A stretch of DNA of 64,000 nt. Source: Microcoleus sp. bin38.metabat.b11b12b14.051 (GTDB taxonomy: Bacteria > Cyanobacteriota > Cyanobacteriia > Cyanobacteriales > Microcoleaceae). The translations under genes and the position numbers were made by a program. This document shows, in pieces, positions 18,432 to 27,348 of the stretch (position 1 is its first letter; each line of letters begins with the position of its first letter). The DNA is taken from contig NZ_JAAFKD010000010.1 in assembly GCF_013299165.1 (NCBI RefSeq), forward strand, positions 124,001-188,000, read 5' to 3'. A model generated the notes under the pieces. It worked only from the letters and a program-made list of their open reading frames with translations, was not told the DNA's origin and did no database searches.

Positions 18432-19017
18432 AAAAACGACCTCCTACTGAGAAGCGCTAACTGTCCTTGGAAACACTCAAGGGGCTTGCATGATGCTGAA
18501 TTTAAATCAACAACCAAAAATATTCCGATTGTTGAGAGCGATCGTGCTTAGGCAAGATTACCTTGCTTTTTTAATTTAGACAAGCTCGAACCGTCAGAAA
18601 TTTTGAAATTCTCGGTCAAACTCGCTGCAATTATACCCAAAAGCCTTACACAGCAATAGGTGGAACGAATACATAAAAATATGCGCTCCGGCCGAGCTAA
18701 GACTCTCACCTATTATCAAACTCTATGCTAATTTCCGGACAGCCTACAACCGTATATTTACTAGATATCGATAGGCTTCAAGCACAATCCGGCGATCCCT
18801 GACAGCCTAAATCGCTGAAATCCTTTGTTTTTGTAACTGAATCTTCTTGCCAGCAATATTGTATTGCTGATAACAATCAGTTTTGGGAACGATAAAATAT
18901 ATTAATCTCTGCTATCTAAATTTCTACAGCTTTGATACAAATTTCTTATATTTAAACGAAGATGTAGCAGCCCCTGACAGTTATTAAATATCTATATGTG
19001 TATGCGTTGATAATCAT
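18432..19017. promoter_or_regulatory. Long 5' region of the LysM/M23 gene, possible promoter
   Basis: No gene is recognised in this 586-base stretch. On the minus strand a TATAAT at 18635-18630 with an upstream TTGCTG (15-base spacing) is a candidate promoter, giving a leader of about 190 bases. The leader was read for the conserved elements of the c-di-AMP (ydaO) riboswitch, which often precedes such genes, but none was found. AGGAGG near 18443 is the ribosome-binding site. Confidence 0.4.
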
Positions 19018-19479
19018 TTATCCCAGCTCGCCCAACTGTCGTTTAGCCTCAAATAAACCTACAGCGGCGCTGACGGAGAGGTTCAAACTCCTGACTCCCG
19101 GTTGGCTCATGGGAATAAAAACTGTGGCGTCACAGGCATCTAACACGAGTGGGGGAATGCCGACAGTTTCCGAGCCAAACATCAGCCAGTCGGTGGGCTG
19201 AAATTGGAATTGGGTCAAACTGTATCGCCCGCCAGTGCTGAATCCGATCGTTCGCCCTCCCCGCTGCTGGCGGCAGGCAAGAAAAGCAGTTAAATCTTCG
19301 TGACAGTGAAGATTGACATAGGGCCAGTAATCTAAGCCGGCTCGTTTCAGGTAGCGATCGCTAATTTCAAACCCGAGCGGCCCGACTAAATGAAGTTCCG
19401 TGCCTGTGGCGGCACAAGTGCGGGCTATATTGCCAGTATTCGGGGGGATTTGTGGGTGAATTAAGACAAGTTGAGGCAT
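19018..19479 (-). CDS. trmL: tRNA (cytidine/uridine-2'-O-)-methyltransferase TrmL (SPOUT)
   Basis: A small SPOUT methyltransferase of 153 residues that 2'-O-methylates the wobble base of leucine tRNAs. The family landmarks are all visible: LVLIHPQIPPNTGNIARTCA at the N-terminus, LHLVGPLGFEISDRYLKRAGLDYW (residues 30-53), FGSETVGIP (near 101), and the knot-forming MSQPGVRSLNLSVSAAVGLFEA (near 124-145). Length is standard. It stands alone, 240 bases from gshA on the same strand. Confidence 0.93.
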   Translation of the reverse strand: MPQLVLIHPQIPPNTGNIARTCAATGTELHLVGPLGFEISDRYLKRAGLDYWPYVNLHCHEDLTAFLACRQQRGGRTIGFSTGGRYSLTQFQFQPTDWLMFGSETVGIPPLVLDACDATVFIPMSQPGVRSLNLSVSAAVGLFEAKRQLGELG

Positions 19480-19719
19480 GAAGCTAATTAAAAGCGGAGA
19501 ATACAGCTATTGGGAAATATAGAAATCTACCCAAAGGTAGATACAAGTTATAGCTTTTATTTATAACCTGCGTCGAGTTCAATTGATTAAATATTCTGAT
19601 TTGTTTTTGGGCGCCGCTCTTCAAGTGTGGCGCCGGAGCTTGGGGCTATGGGGATGATTGTCTAATAATGCTGAGTCTGGGGACTATTGAAAGCCCCCGC
19701 GATCGCCACAGCAGGTAGT

Positions 19720-20871
19720 TTAGGCAACTAACTGAGCGCACAAATTGTCTTCGAGCTCCCATTCTTGGCGAGCCATGCCATCAATCCCTTGGAGAATAAT
19801 ACTGCGGGCATCCAAACCGCTATCGTGAAGTTTCAACCACTGCTGGGCGGTGTTGCCTTCCCGGAGAATCTTTTTGAGCGGCGACAGAAAGCAGCTAAAG
19901 CCGCGTTTCTTGGCAATCGGCAAAACTTCCTGGTAAATTTCCTCAATCCAATCTCGCGCCAAAATCTTTCTGCCGTCTTGCCAGTGGGTGAGTTCGGCAT
20001 CCAAACTTTGCCGGGAAGCAGCAATTTCGTTAGCGTCGGTGAGGGCAACTAAGTCTTGGTTGCGCGTGGCTGCGGGCAAGGTGCTGAGTGCTAAGGGGTC
20101 TAAGCTGGGGTCTTCCATCATCTGCCAAATCCGAGCTTCTAGCAAGGCAGTGATGGCCAACAAAGCCAGAGGATTGACTTCGAGATCGCAAATTCTCAGT
20201 TCGAGGCGGTTGAGACAGTAGGGGCGACGATCGCCATTTGGGCGTACAGCAGACCACAAATGGCGGACATTTTGCATACTACCAAGTTGTAGCTGTTCTT
20301 CAGTCCACTGGATGTAATGCTTGTGACTTTCAAACAGGGGGACGACGGCGGGAGTTTTGGGAAACAAACCCCAGCGCGTCGAATGATAACCAGTGACTGC
20401 GCCGTCGAGGAAGGGAGAAGAGGCGCTCAAGGCAAGGTACAGCGGTGCTTCGACGCGGGCGAGGCGGATAGCGCGCATCAGCATTTCTGGTTGGGAGATG
20501 CCGATATTGATGTGGATGCTGGCGGTGACGACTTTGGTGCCGTAGGTTTGCTCGATGTAGGTGTGGTAGGGGTTGTTGGGATCGGAGCGGTAAAATCGAT
20601 CGCTCCCGCCGAGAGACAGGGTACTTCCCGGCAACAATGTATAGTCGCCCAATCCTTTGAGATACTCGCGCAGCCGGACTCGCGGCTTGACTAAGGCGCA
20701 CAGCAGGCGATCGTAGGAGCATAGCGGGGCGGTCGTGTACTCCACATTGCGACTATCAGGCTCCCGCACAAATCCCTCTAGATCGGCGACAATGCGATCG
20801 GACAGACCGACAACCTCACCTTCGGGCGTACCGGTATACATTTCTACTTCAAAGCCTTTTGACAGCAGCAC
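19720..20871 (-). CDS. gshA: Glutamate-cysteine ligase, cyanobacterial type
   Basis: A 383-residue enzyme of the cyanobacterial/proteobacterial GCS2-like class, which joins glutamate and cysteine in the first step of glutathione synthesis. Recognisable segments are a start-proximal KGFEVEMYTGTPEGEVVGLSDRI, REPDSRNVEYTTAP (near 37), a DYTLLPGSTLSLG stretch (near 76) and NRLELRICDLEVNPLAL (near 222-238). The first residues MLLSKGFEVEMY agree with the known family start. gshB is not in the window. The neighbouring peroxiredoxins are functionally compatible but not in an operon with it. Confidence 0.9.
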   Translation of the reverse strand: MLLSKGFEVEMYTGTPEGEVVGLSDRIVADLEGFVREPDSRNVEYTTAPLCSYDRLLCALVKPRVRLREYLKGLGDYTLLPGSTLSLGGSDRFYRSDPNNPYHTYIEQTYGTKVVTASIHINIGISQPEMLMRAIRLARVEAPLYLALSASSPFLDGAVTGYHSTRWGLFPKTPAVVPLFESHKHYIQWTEEQLQLGSMQNVRHLWSAVRPNGDRRPYCLNRLELRICDLEVNPLALLAITALLEARIWQMMEDPSLDPLALSTLPAATRNQDLVALTDANEIAASRQSLDAELTHWQDGRKILARDWIEEIYQEVLPIAKKRGFSCFLSPLKKILREGNTAQQWLKLHDSGLDARSIILQGIDGMARQEWELEDNLCAQLVA

Positions 20872-21179
20872 ATTTGTTCCTCAGCTAAGTTGAGTGCTAG
20901 CTTCTATTATCCCAAAAATTGACCGATTCTTACTATCTGCCACAAGGGAGAGTTAACATTTTTCGCAACGGGTACTCAAACCCGGTTTTTCGGTGCTTGC
21001 AAGTTTGAACGTTGGTGCAATTGCCCGTGTGATAACAGGTGGGAATTGACCGTCCGGGCGATCGCACAGTCAAAAAAACTCTCTTTCCCGAATCTGTCGC
21101 CTCTGCCAATTCTACCCTGAATGACCTGGCCTAGATTGGCGATCGAGAGACGATTGAAAAAAAACAGCAAAATTTGTCA

Positions 21180-21410
21180 CGAAATAATGGCAATGAATGA
21201 TGCTAAACAGCCGATTGACACTCCCCGCCGTAAAACGAAGGGGGATTCTTAAGAAATTTTCACTCTTAACGGCTGTGCTTTCGCAGCCTCTAGACACTCC
21301 GCTTAAACGATCGTGCTTACTTTTCTTCAGAATATTTGCCACTCGGTTACAGTCAGCGTTAACTATAAAACCATGCAAGAGTGATACAGCCCGCGCTTAA
21401 GTCGTTTCCT
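21180..21410 (-). pseudogene. Remnant of an IS200/IS605-type tnpB (3' end)
   Basis: On the minus strand the segment translates to HGFIVNADCNRVANILKKS, the C-terminal part of the TnpB zinc-ribbon/RuvC-III region (consensus around NADxNxAxNI). Just upstream, RGLYHS reads in a different frame, so at least one frameshift separates them. The tail ends in a segment encoding LRFTAG, which coincides with the short hairpin (CCCC...GGGGAGTGTCAA) typical of the right end of these elements. The rest of tnpB and the left end are absent. In active elements this 3' region encodes the guide (omega) RNA; here only a fossil is seen. Confidence 0.72.
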
Positions 21411-21512
21411 AGAGAATTGGTGCTAAGCCAGTAGAATTGCCCAAACACTGAACTTGGGAAGAGTTACAAGCACTATCAAAACCGCAAGGATAGGGTTGCC
21501 AAAAAAATAGAA

Positions 21513-22121
21513 CTACCACAGGTAAACCAGCGAAAACAAAACCAGCCAAATCACATCTACAAAGTGCCAAAACAAAGAAGCTGCACTCACGCCGAAATGA
21601 CCGCCGTTGTAATTACCCGGAAGGAAAGAACGGACAAGCATAATTACCTGCAAGATCAGGCCGACAAAAACGTGCAAACCGTGAAACCCCGTCAGCAGAT
21701 AAAATGTCGCCCCGAACAATCCTGTAGTCAGCCCAAAAGATAGGTGGTTCCACTCGATCGCCTGACCGATTAAAAAGTAAGTTCCCATCAAGGATGCCGT
21801 CAGCCACAACAAGCGAAATAAACCGAGTTTGTGGCGATCGAGGGCGCGTTCGGCAAACTAAATGACAAAACTGCTCGAAACCAGCACCGCCGTGCTAATC
21901 GCAGGTTTAAGCACCTCTAATTTCGGGACGCCCGGAGGCAACCAGCTAACCGTTGTCAGTCGCAGGATGATGTAGGCGGCGAAAAAACTCAGGAAGACTA
22001 CGCTTTCTGAAAGCAAGAACACCGTCAAGCCAAACATCGCGTTTCCGTGCTCGTGAGAATTTTGGTTGCTTCCTTGGGGCGAAGAGTGGCGCGATCGCCC
22101 TGAATGGGTAGGATTTGCCAT
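21513..22121 (-). pseudogene. ctaE: Cytochrome c oxidase subunit III (ctaE) with one in-frame TAG stop
   Basis: The frame encodes a full-length subunit III of about 202 residues. It begins MANPTHSGRS, then FGLTVFLLSESVVFLSFFAAYIILR, and ends in GFHGLHVFVGLILQVIMLV and ASLFWHFVDVIWLVLFSLVYLW. It is interrupted once by TAG at 21860-21858, after LVSSSFVI and before FAERALDRHKL. Both halves stay in the same frame without indels. Subunit III is an integral membrane part of the aa3-type terminal oxidase. A Tyr or Gln codon to TAG change is the simplest explanation; sequencing error is the alternative. The neighbouring ctaD is truncated, which favours true decay. Confidence 0.88.
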
Positions 22122-22123
22122 GA

Positions 22124-22172
22124 TTGAAGAAGGAAGAAGGAAGAAGGAAGAAGGAAGAAGGAAGAAGGAATA
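22124..22172. repeat. GAAGAAG heptamer tandem repeat between ctaD and ctaE
   Basis: About six copies of a purine-only 7-bp unit (GAAGGAA) immediately 5' of the ctaE start. Confidence 0.85.
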
Positions 22173-22251
22173 AAAGCTGATGTTTCAGTAATTAAAAACG
22201 TCCTAAACGTCGGGGGCGATTGCTATAGCTGGTTCAGGGATGAAATTGTAG

Positions 22252-22680
22252 CTATTCTGGGGCAGAAGTTTGGGCGATCGACTCTGGAGAATCGACGTAG
22301 TGGTAGGGTGGCAAAGTCACCACCGGAATCTCGGCGAAATTCTCCACAGGCGGCGAAGAAACAGTCCACTCCAACCCCGTAGCGTGCCAAGGATTATCAC
22401 TTGCTTTCGGGCCCTGTAGCCAGGAAACAACCATATTGACGATAAACCGCAGCGTCGCCACCCCCAGCAGAAATCCTCCCAAACTGGCGATGACGTTCCA
22501 CCCCTGGTATTGCGGATCGTAGGAAGCCACCCGGCGCACCATCCCTGTTTCTAGGTGCAGCTTTCCTCCCCAGACGGTAGCAGTCCAAGCGAATACCTTG
22601 ACGCCAGTGGGTACGGCGACCAACATTGTGGAGAACATGAACACCATCCGCATCCAGCCGGGAGTGCCGCTGGCGAACAT
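22252..22680 (-). pseudogene. ctaD: 3' fragment of cytochrome c oxidase subunit I (ctaD)
   Basis: From 22680 downward the minus strand encodes MFASGTPGWMRMVFMFSTML, AVPTGVKVFAWTATVWGG and the final helices ending in ETSAPE-like residues. This is the last third of heme-copper oxidase subunit I. The family's preceding sequence (the His-His of the binuclear centre and earlier helices) is missing. Homology stops exactly at 22680, where A/T-rich insertion-sequence DNA begins. The 5' two thirds of ctaD are not found beyond the element, nor is ctaC. Without the heme and Cu-B ligands the product cannot work. Its stop lies 130 bases before ctaE, the usual ctaD-ctaE order. Confidence 0.88.
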
Positions 22681-24070
22681 AGTATAATAAACAAATGAGT
22701 GAATATCAATTAATTGACATTTGAATTTCACGGTCAAAATTTATCCTAATTCGATATTCACCTGTTTTTGTCGCTAATAATTGGTTGGTTATTTCAAGTC
22801 ATTTTCTATACATAAATTATGTATTATTCCTCTAATATTAATGCTCAGATGCGGAAACTTTATCAATATTTATCGAAAAAAATCGAATATATGCAGCAAT
22901 AGAAGCCGAAAAACCTGGCTATGGTGGAATTAGTTACATAGCCAGAATTTTCGCATTAGACAGGAATACAATAGCCAAAGGCATTAAGGAATTAAAAACT
23001 GAATCAAATACTACTTTTAATCAACACAGAATTCGTCAAAAAGGAGGAGGAAGAAAAACTAGCGATTCTCAGATACCTGGTTTGAATGAAACTTTTTTAG
23101 AAGTGTTAAAAAACTACACAACCTGCTCCCCAATGAATGAACAGATAAAATAAACTAATCTCACTCAACAAGAAATAGTTGAAGGTCTGAAAGCTCAAGG
23201 TATAATAGTTAGTGTGACGGTTGTTCAAAAGTTATTAAAAAAGCACGGATATGTGAAACGTCAAGCTCAAAAAAAACCAACAACAAAAATTACAAAGAAT
23301 CGGAATGAACAATTTAAAAATCTGGCTAGGATTAGTAAAGAGTATGAGTTACAGGGAAATCCTATTATTAGTATGGATACCAAAAAAAAGGAATTTATTG
23401 GAAATTTATATCGCTCAGGGACTCTGTATACTACCGAAATAGTTACCACGTTTGACCATGACTTTTTTAGTTTGGCTGATGGCAAAGTAGTCCCCGATGG
23501 AATTTATGATCTGCAACATAACCGAGGATATTTAAGCCTAGGCATCAGTAAAGATACGAGTGAATTTGCTTATAAATCGCTAAAATCATGGTGGATAAAT
23601 TACGGCATCTCTCTCTACCCTCAAGCACGTTCAATTTTGATTAAATGTGATGGAGGTGGCAGTAATAATTCTAATCACTATATCTTTAAGTCGGACTTGC
23701 AAAAATTAGTGAATGAGCTAAATATAGAAATCAGAATAGCACATTATCCTCCCTATACATCCAAGTATAATCCAATTGAGCATCGCTTATTTCCTCATGT
23801 AACGAGAGCTTGTCAAGGAGTGATTTTTACCAGTGTTGAGTTAGTCAAAAAACTTATGGAAAAAACCCACAAAAAAACGTGAATTTCTGTGGTAGTAAAT
23901 GTGCTTGATAAAGTTTATGAAAGTGGTCGAAAAGTAGCTCAGGGATTTAAGGAAACAATGAAAATTATTTTTGATGAATATTTGCCAAAATGGAATTACC
24001 GTGCAGTTCCGATAATTGAGTAGATAGTGAAGTTATTAAATTTTCATTCCTTATCTCATTTCTTCTTTCT
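22681..24070 (+). mobile_element. Decayed ISAzo13-family insertion sequence
   Basis: A/T-rich DNA, distinct from its surroundings, contains one transposase gene with two in-frame stops. The left limit is fixed by the break in ctaD at 22680. The right limit is uncertain and is put shortly after the transposase stop, at about 24070, before GC-richer sequence. I could not confirm matching terminal inverted repeats or a target duplication by eye. The ctaD 5' part does not resume on the other side, so a deletion or rearrangement accompanied the insertion. Confidence 0.75.
22842..24023 (+). pseudogene. ISAzo13-family transposase, interrupted by two stop codons
   Basis: One continuous frame reads RIYAAIEAEKPGYGGISYIA, QKGGGRKTSD, PIISMDTKKKEFIGN, FDHDFFSLADGKVVPDGIYD, ILIKCDGGGSNNSNHYIF, HYPPYTSKYNPIEHRLF and VVNVLDKVYESGRKVAQGF, ending in DEYLPKWNYRAVP. 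The DTK, cDGGGSN and NPIEHRLF blocks are the DDE-type catalytic motifs of this family. Stops interrupt it at 23151-23153 (TAA, after NEQIK) and 23880-23882 (TGA, after EKTHKKT). Both sites stand where Trp-like codons would be expected. The longest intact piece, from a GTG at 23214, is 222 residues. Not expected to be active. Confidence 0.85.
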
Positions 24071-24223
24071 CAAGGTTGATAACAATTTTATATGGAGATA
24101 TTCTATCGCGTGGCATCCCTCGCTGGCGATGCCTTCCGGGCGAAGTCGAAGGGAGGTGATATAAGGATCGAAAATTTTGGTCTAGACCCTCGGGAGGGGG
24201 CTTGTATCGGTTTTTGGGTGGGA

Positions 24224-25039
24224 TCAATGAATAAATTGCAAGTCAGTAGGAAATCTTTCTTCTTCTGGTTCTGGATCGTAAATGTAATCGCAGTCAAAGC
24301 GCAGAGCTTGAGAGTGGCGACTGATGGAAAATCCGCAGTGAGTCACCATTTTTGTAGTAAAAGTTGCCATGACTAACTCAATGAGTTTTCTATAATAAAT
24401 CCTAGGGGATTGAACGTAATAAGCGCGTCTGGCAAAAAATATCCTCTCATCTTTCGGTACAATTATACTATTAATTTTGTGTGCGTGTTGAATCGGCTTG
24501 ATGTAGCTTTCAATAAACTGCGACTGATTTTTTTGCAGTCTGGCTAATCTTTCGTGTTGTAACCAGCTCATTTGAAACACAATTTTAATGAATTCAAAGC
24601 CCAAAATGTAGTTAAAAACATTATTACGTTCTTCTGTGTTCAATACGAAGCGGAGTGCCGATTCTAAATATTGGTCTGTTTCCCGACTGGCTTGTTGAGC
24701 TGAGTGGATGTAAAATTGTTTGATGTAGCTTCTTAAATCAGATTCGTGTAATTCTTTTTTGACTCGAAATCTGATTAAATACTCTTTGACTCGCTGTAGA
24801 GTATCTACATCTTCAAACATTTTTGAGACTAAGCCATCGGCTGTGTAGTCATCTAAAAATTCGGCTTGCAATTCTGGAGTAGATGCACACAATATGTAGC
24901 ATAGGGACAAGACGTAGCGCCTTTGGTTCCAAGGCAAGCTTTCGGCCCAAGCCTTAACTTCTACAGGCAGTTTTTCCAGGACGGTATCTGTATCGGGACG
25001 TTGAGAAAGGTCGGCATCTTTATATTTTTGTTTAATCAT
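24224..25039 (-). CDS. Conserved protein of unknown function
   Basis: A 271-residue soluble protein with no recognised domain. It is predicted largely helical, with many charged and aromatic residues (AESLPWNQRRYVLSLCYILC at 32-51, LRSYIKQFYIHSAQQASRETDQYLESALRFVL at 102-133). It has no signal peptide or membrane span. Codon use is like that of the core genes, and similar proteins are, to my recollection, present in other filamentous cyanobacteria, but I can give no function. The 3' end abuts the region where the insertion sequence ends. The ATG start has only a weak ribosome-binding sequence. Confidence 0.7.
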   Translation of the reverse strand: MIKQKYKDADLSQRPDTDTVLEKLPVEVKAWAESLPWNQRRYVLSLCYILCASTPELQAEFLDDYTADGLVSKMFEDVDTLQRVKEYLIRFRVKKELHESDLRSYIKQFYIHSAQQASRETDQYLESALRFVLNTEERNNVFNYILGFEFIKIVFQMSWLQHERLARLQKNQSQFIESYIKPIQHAHKINSIIVPKDERIFFARRAYYVQSPRIYYRKLIELVMATFTTKMVTHCGFSISRHSQALRFDCDYIYDPEPEEERFPTDLQFIH

Positions 25040-25359
25040 TGCCTGAAACCTGATTTTACTAAATTGACCGGATAATATATTTCAGGGAAGTAAGATGGTA
25101 AAGTAGAGGCCGACAGTTGCCAGTTATATTTCTTTTTTGAATCAGTCTTAAGATACATGATGTACGGGGCACAGGACGTGATCTCTCTCACACTTTTGCG
25201 AACTTGGCATCACAACTGCGAGCTTTAAATATCACATTTTGGCGCCGCGAGTGTCACGCGCAAGACTTATTTATATAACTGTGGTAAGGCGAGGTTGGGT
25301 TGATGATATAGCAAGGGTGATTCATAACTTTTTGTTAGTGATGATTGCTGAGGTAAATC
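25040..25359. other. Divergent intergenic region
   Basis: About 320 bases between divergent genes, presumably holding both promoters. Short inverted motifs are present (for example CTTTTGCGAACTTGGCATC) but no convincing promoter, terminator or RNA structure is recognised. Confidence 0.4.
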
Positions 25360-25674
25360 ATGAGCTCCACTACAAGTATTTTTCCTAAAAATCGGTACCA
25401 AGACTTAAGTGTTACTGATCTCCTAGTTCAGCCAGTCCGACAGTGGCTAGATAGCATCGCAGTAGGCGATCGGCAAGCAGCACGGTTGTTGTGCCAACTT
25501 ATACCCGCACAGTGTCCTTTTGAGAGAGATATCCAGCTATGGGGACACCATCTTTTGCTCATACCGCCGATGTCCAAGCTAAATCTTGTGTATAAGGAAT
25601 TAGTGGGGTTGCGTTTTCGATCGCTCTGGTTTTTGGCTGACGTATGTGGGGAAGATGTAACGCCCTACTGCTAG
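25360..25674 (+). CDS. Mo-dependent nitrogenase C-terminal-domain-like protein
   Basis: A 104-residue protein matching the small cyanobacterial family named for a Mo-nitrogenase C-terminal extension. The signature is LVQPVRQWLDSIAVGDRQAARLLCQLIPAQCPFERDI (residues 22-58) and PPMSKLNLVYKELVGLRFRSLWFLADVCGEDV (69-101). Conserved cysteines lie in the QCPFERD and CGED motifs and at the C-terminus. These proteins also occur in non-fixing strains, so the name does not prove nitrogen fixation; no nif gene is in the window. It stands alone, with tandem repeats directly downstream. Confidence 0.85.
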   Translation: MSSTTSIFPKNRYQDLSVTDLLVQPVRQWLDSIAVGDRQAARLLCQLIPAQCPFERDIQLWGHHLLLIPPMSKLNLVYKELVGLRFRSLWFLADVCGEDVTPYC

Positions 25675-25677
25675 TAC

Positions 25678-25840
25678 AGGGGTGTCATACCTCGATCGCC
25701 CGTTGAGCTGATTTTTTTAGCTGGTGCATCGCTTTGTTAGTTGTTCGCTCCGTCAATGTAAATCGAGGGGTGCCATACCTCGATCGCCCATCGATCTCTA
25801 TTTTTTAGCTGGTGCATCGCTTTGTTAGTTGTTCGCTCCT
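25678..25840. repeat. Two direct repeats of about 75-90 bases
   Basis: Two copies of a unit share CATACCTCGATCGCCC at the start and TAGCTGGTGCATCGCTTTGT, then TAGTTGTTCGCTC, at the end (copy 1 about 25684-25753, copy 2 about 25771-25838). They differ by small indels in the middle. No coding frame is visible. Confidence 0.85.
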
Positions 25841-26002
25841 TAATTTGTGTCGTTATCGTTGATAATAGTTGATAATATCAGTGGATGCCTCTAGAGCGGA
25901 GGGGGCATCCATTATGGCTGTTAAATCAACAATAACATCAAACTGTAGCAGCCGACAGCATAAATATAAAAATAATTTAATAAGCTACTTTGGCTCAGGA
26001 AA

Positions 26003-26872
26003 GTGAATATGTTTAACGCAACTGAACTGTTAATTAACGATTTTGTAAATCGGCTGATTGAAGGCTACCGCCACACCTACGGCGGGTTCAAATCAGACTA
26101 TGGCGAGATTATTGCTTGGGTAGCCGATATGGCTTTGGAAAATATTGCGAATAGCGATGCTCTTTACCACAATGTGGAACATACTATTTTAGTGACCTTA
26201 GTGGGACAAGAAATTCTGCGCGGGAAGCACATCCGCGAGGGCGGTGTTTCCTGCGAACATTGGCTGCACTTTCACATTGCTTTGTTGTGCCACGATATCG
26301 GATATGTTAAGGGCGTTTGTCTGCAAGATCGAACAGATTTGGGACTGTATGCGACGGGAATATGCAACACAAAAATAAACCTGCCTCGGGGAGCGACGGA
26401 TGCGGCTTTGACGCCTTATCATGTCGATCGCGGAAAAATGTTTGTTGAAGAGCGTTTTGGTAGTCACAGACTGATTGATGCCGACTTGGTGAAGCGGAAT
26501 ATTGAGTTAACTCGTTTCCCGGTTCCTCGGGATGAAGACTATCAAGATACTGTGAATTATCCGGGTTTGGTGCGGGCGGCGGATTTAATCGGTCAGTTGA
26601 GCGATCCGCGATATTTGCAAAAGGTTTCTGGGCTGTTTTACGAGTTTGAGGAGACTGGTCAAAATCAGGTTTTGGGGTATAAAAATCCGGCGGATTTGCG
26701 GGAGGGGTATCCTAAGTTTTATTGGAATGTGGTTTATCGGTATGTCAAGGATGCGATCGGCTATTTGGAACTGACGCAGCAGGGGAAACAAATTGTAGCT
26801 AATTTAAGTGCAAATGTGTTCCGGGTGGAGCATTCTGAGGGGGGAGTTGAGGAGGTGGCTGTAGTTCGTTAG
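26003..26872 (+). CDS. HD-domain metal-dependent phosphohydrolase-like protein (cyanobacterial Npun_R2479-type)
   Basis: A 289-residue protein with an HD-type metal site. The first histidine is in ALYHNVEHTILVTLVGQEIL (near residue 53) and the HD pair in HIALLCHDIGYVKGV (near 90-104). Further conserved blocks are DAALTPYHVDRGKMFVEERFG (133-153) and VRAADLIGQLSDPRYLQK (191-208). The enclosed histidine and aspartate pattern is that of HD phosphohydrolases, some of which act on nucleotides or cyclic nucleotides. The substrate is unknown. The reading matches a conserved cyanobacterial family. It stands alone, followed by repeats. Confidence 0.85.
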   Translation: MNMFNATELLINDFVNRLIEGYRHTYGGFKSDYGEIIAWVADMALENIANSDALYHNVEHTILVTLVGQEILRGKHIREGGVSCEHWLHFHIALLCHDIGYVKGVCLQDRTDLGLYATGICNTKINLPRGATDAALTPYHVDRGKMFVEERFGSHRLIDADLVKRNIELTRFPVPRDEDYQDTVNYPGLVRAADLIGQLSDPRYLQKVSGLFYEFEETGQNQVLGYKNPADLREGYPKFYWNVVYRYVKDAIGYLELTQQGKQIVANLSANVFRVEHSEGGVEEVAVVR

Positions 26873-26879
26873 GGTTTAG

Positions 26880-27335
26880 TTTCTTTCTCAGGCGGGGCAC
26901 CAGAAACCGGGTTTTTCAGTCAACTATCCCATCACAACTTTTAATCTCAGCAAAAAACCCGGTTTCTTTCCTAGGTGGAGCACCAGAAACCGGGTTTTTC
27001 AGTCAACTATCCCATCACAACTTTTAATCTCATACCAATTTTCAGAAGTCATGCAACAGTAGCCGTAGGGTGCGGATACATCGACAATCCTCAATCAAGA
27101 GCCACAATCTAATAGCGACGCACCTGCTCCATCGAGAGCTGAGGAATCAACCCTCCATTTCACTCCGCCTAACATTTTTGTCTTAAGCAAGCTTTTTTAT
27201 CAATGGTATCAGCAAAAAAACCCGGTTTCTTTCCTAGGCGGGACACCAGAAACCTGGTTTTTTAGTCAACTATCCCATCACAGCTTTTAATCTCAGCAAA
27301 AAACCCGGTTTCTTTGCTACGCGGGCGGCCAGAAA
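26880..27335. repeat. Cluster of AGAAACCGGGTTTTT-type repeats
   Basis: Three to four partial copies of a unit containing CCAGAAACCGGGTTTTTCAG, TCAACTATCCCATCACA and AAAAAACCCGGTTTCTTT occur near 26895, 26980 and 27205-27330. A different, GC-richer segment (GTAGGGTGCGGATACATCGAC near 27065) sits between them. That segment recurs in altered form at 39.3-39.7 kb. Adjacent arms in opposite orientation can form hairpins, and the last copy may act as terminator for the convergent genes. Confidence 0.82.
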
Positions 27336-27348
27336 TTCCTGATAAAAT

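Noticed and set aside
18432-18720. c-di-AMP (ydaO) riboswitch before the LysM/M23 gene
   Set aside because: The leader was read on the minus strand for the conserved purine-rich and GAGCC-type elements and they are absent.
21858-21860. Programmed readthrough or recoding of the ctaE TAG
   Set aside because: The adjacent ctaD is truncated, so the complex would be non-functional anyway; simple decay explains the stop.
25360-25674. Evidence for nitrogen fixation from the Mo-nitrogenase-like gene
   Set aside because: The family is only named after a nitrogenase extension, occurs in non-fixing cyanobacteria, and no nif genes are in the window.
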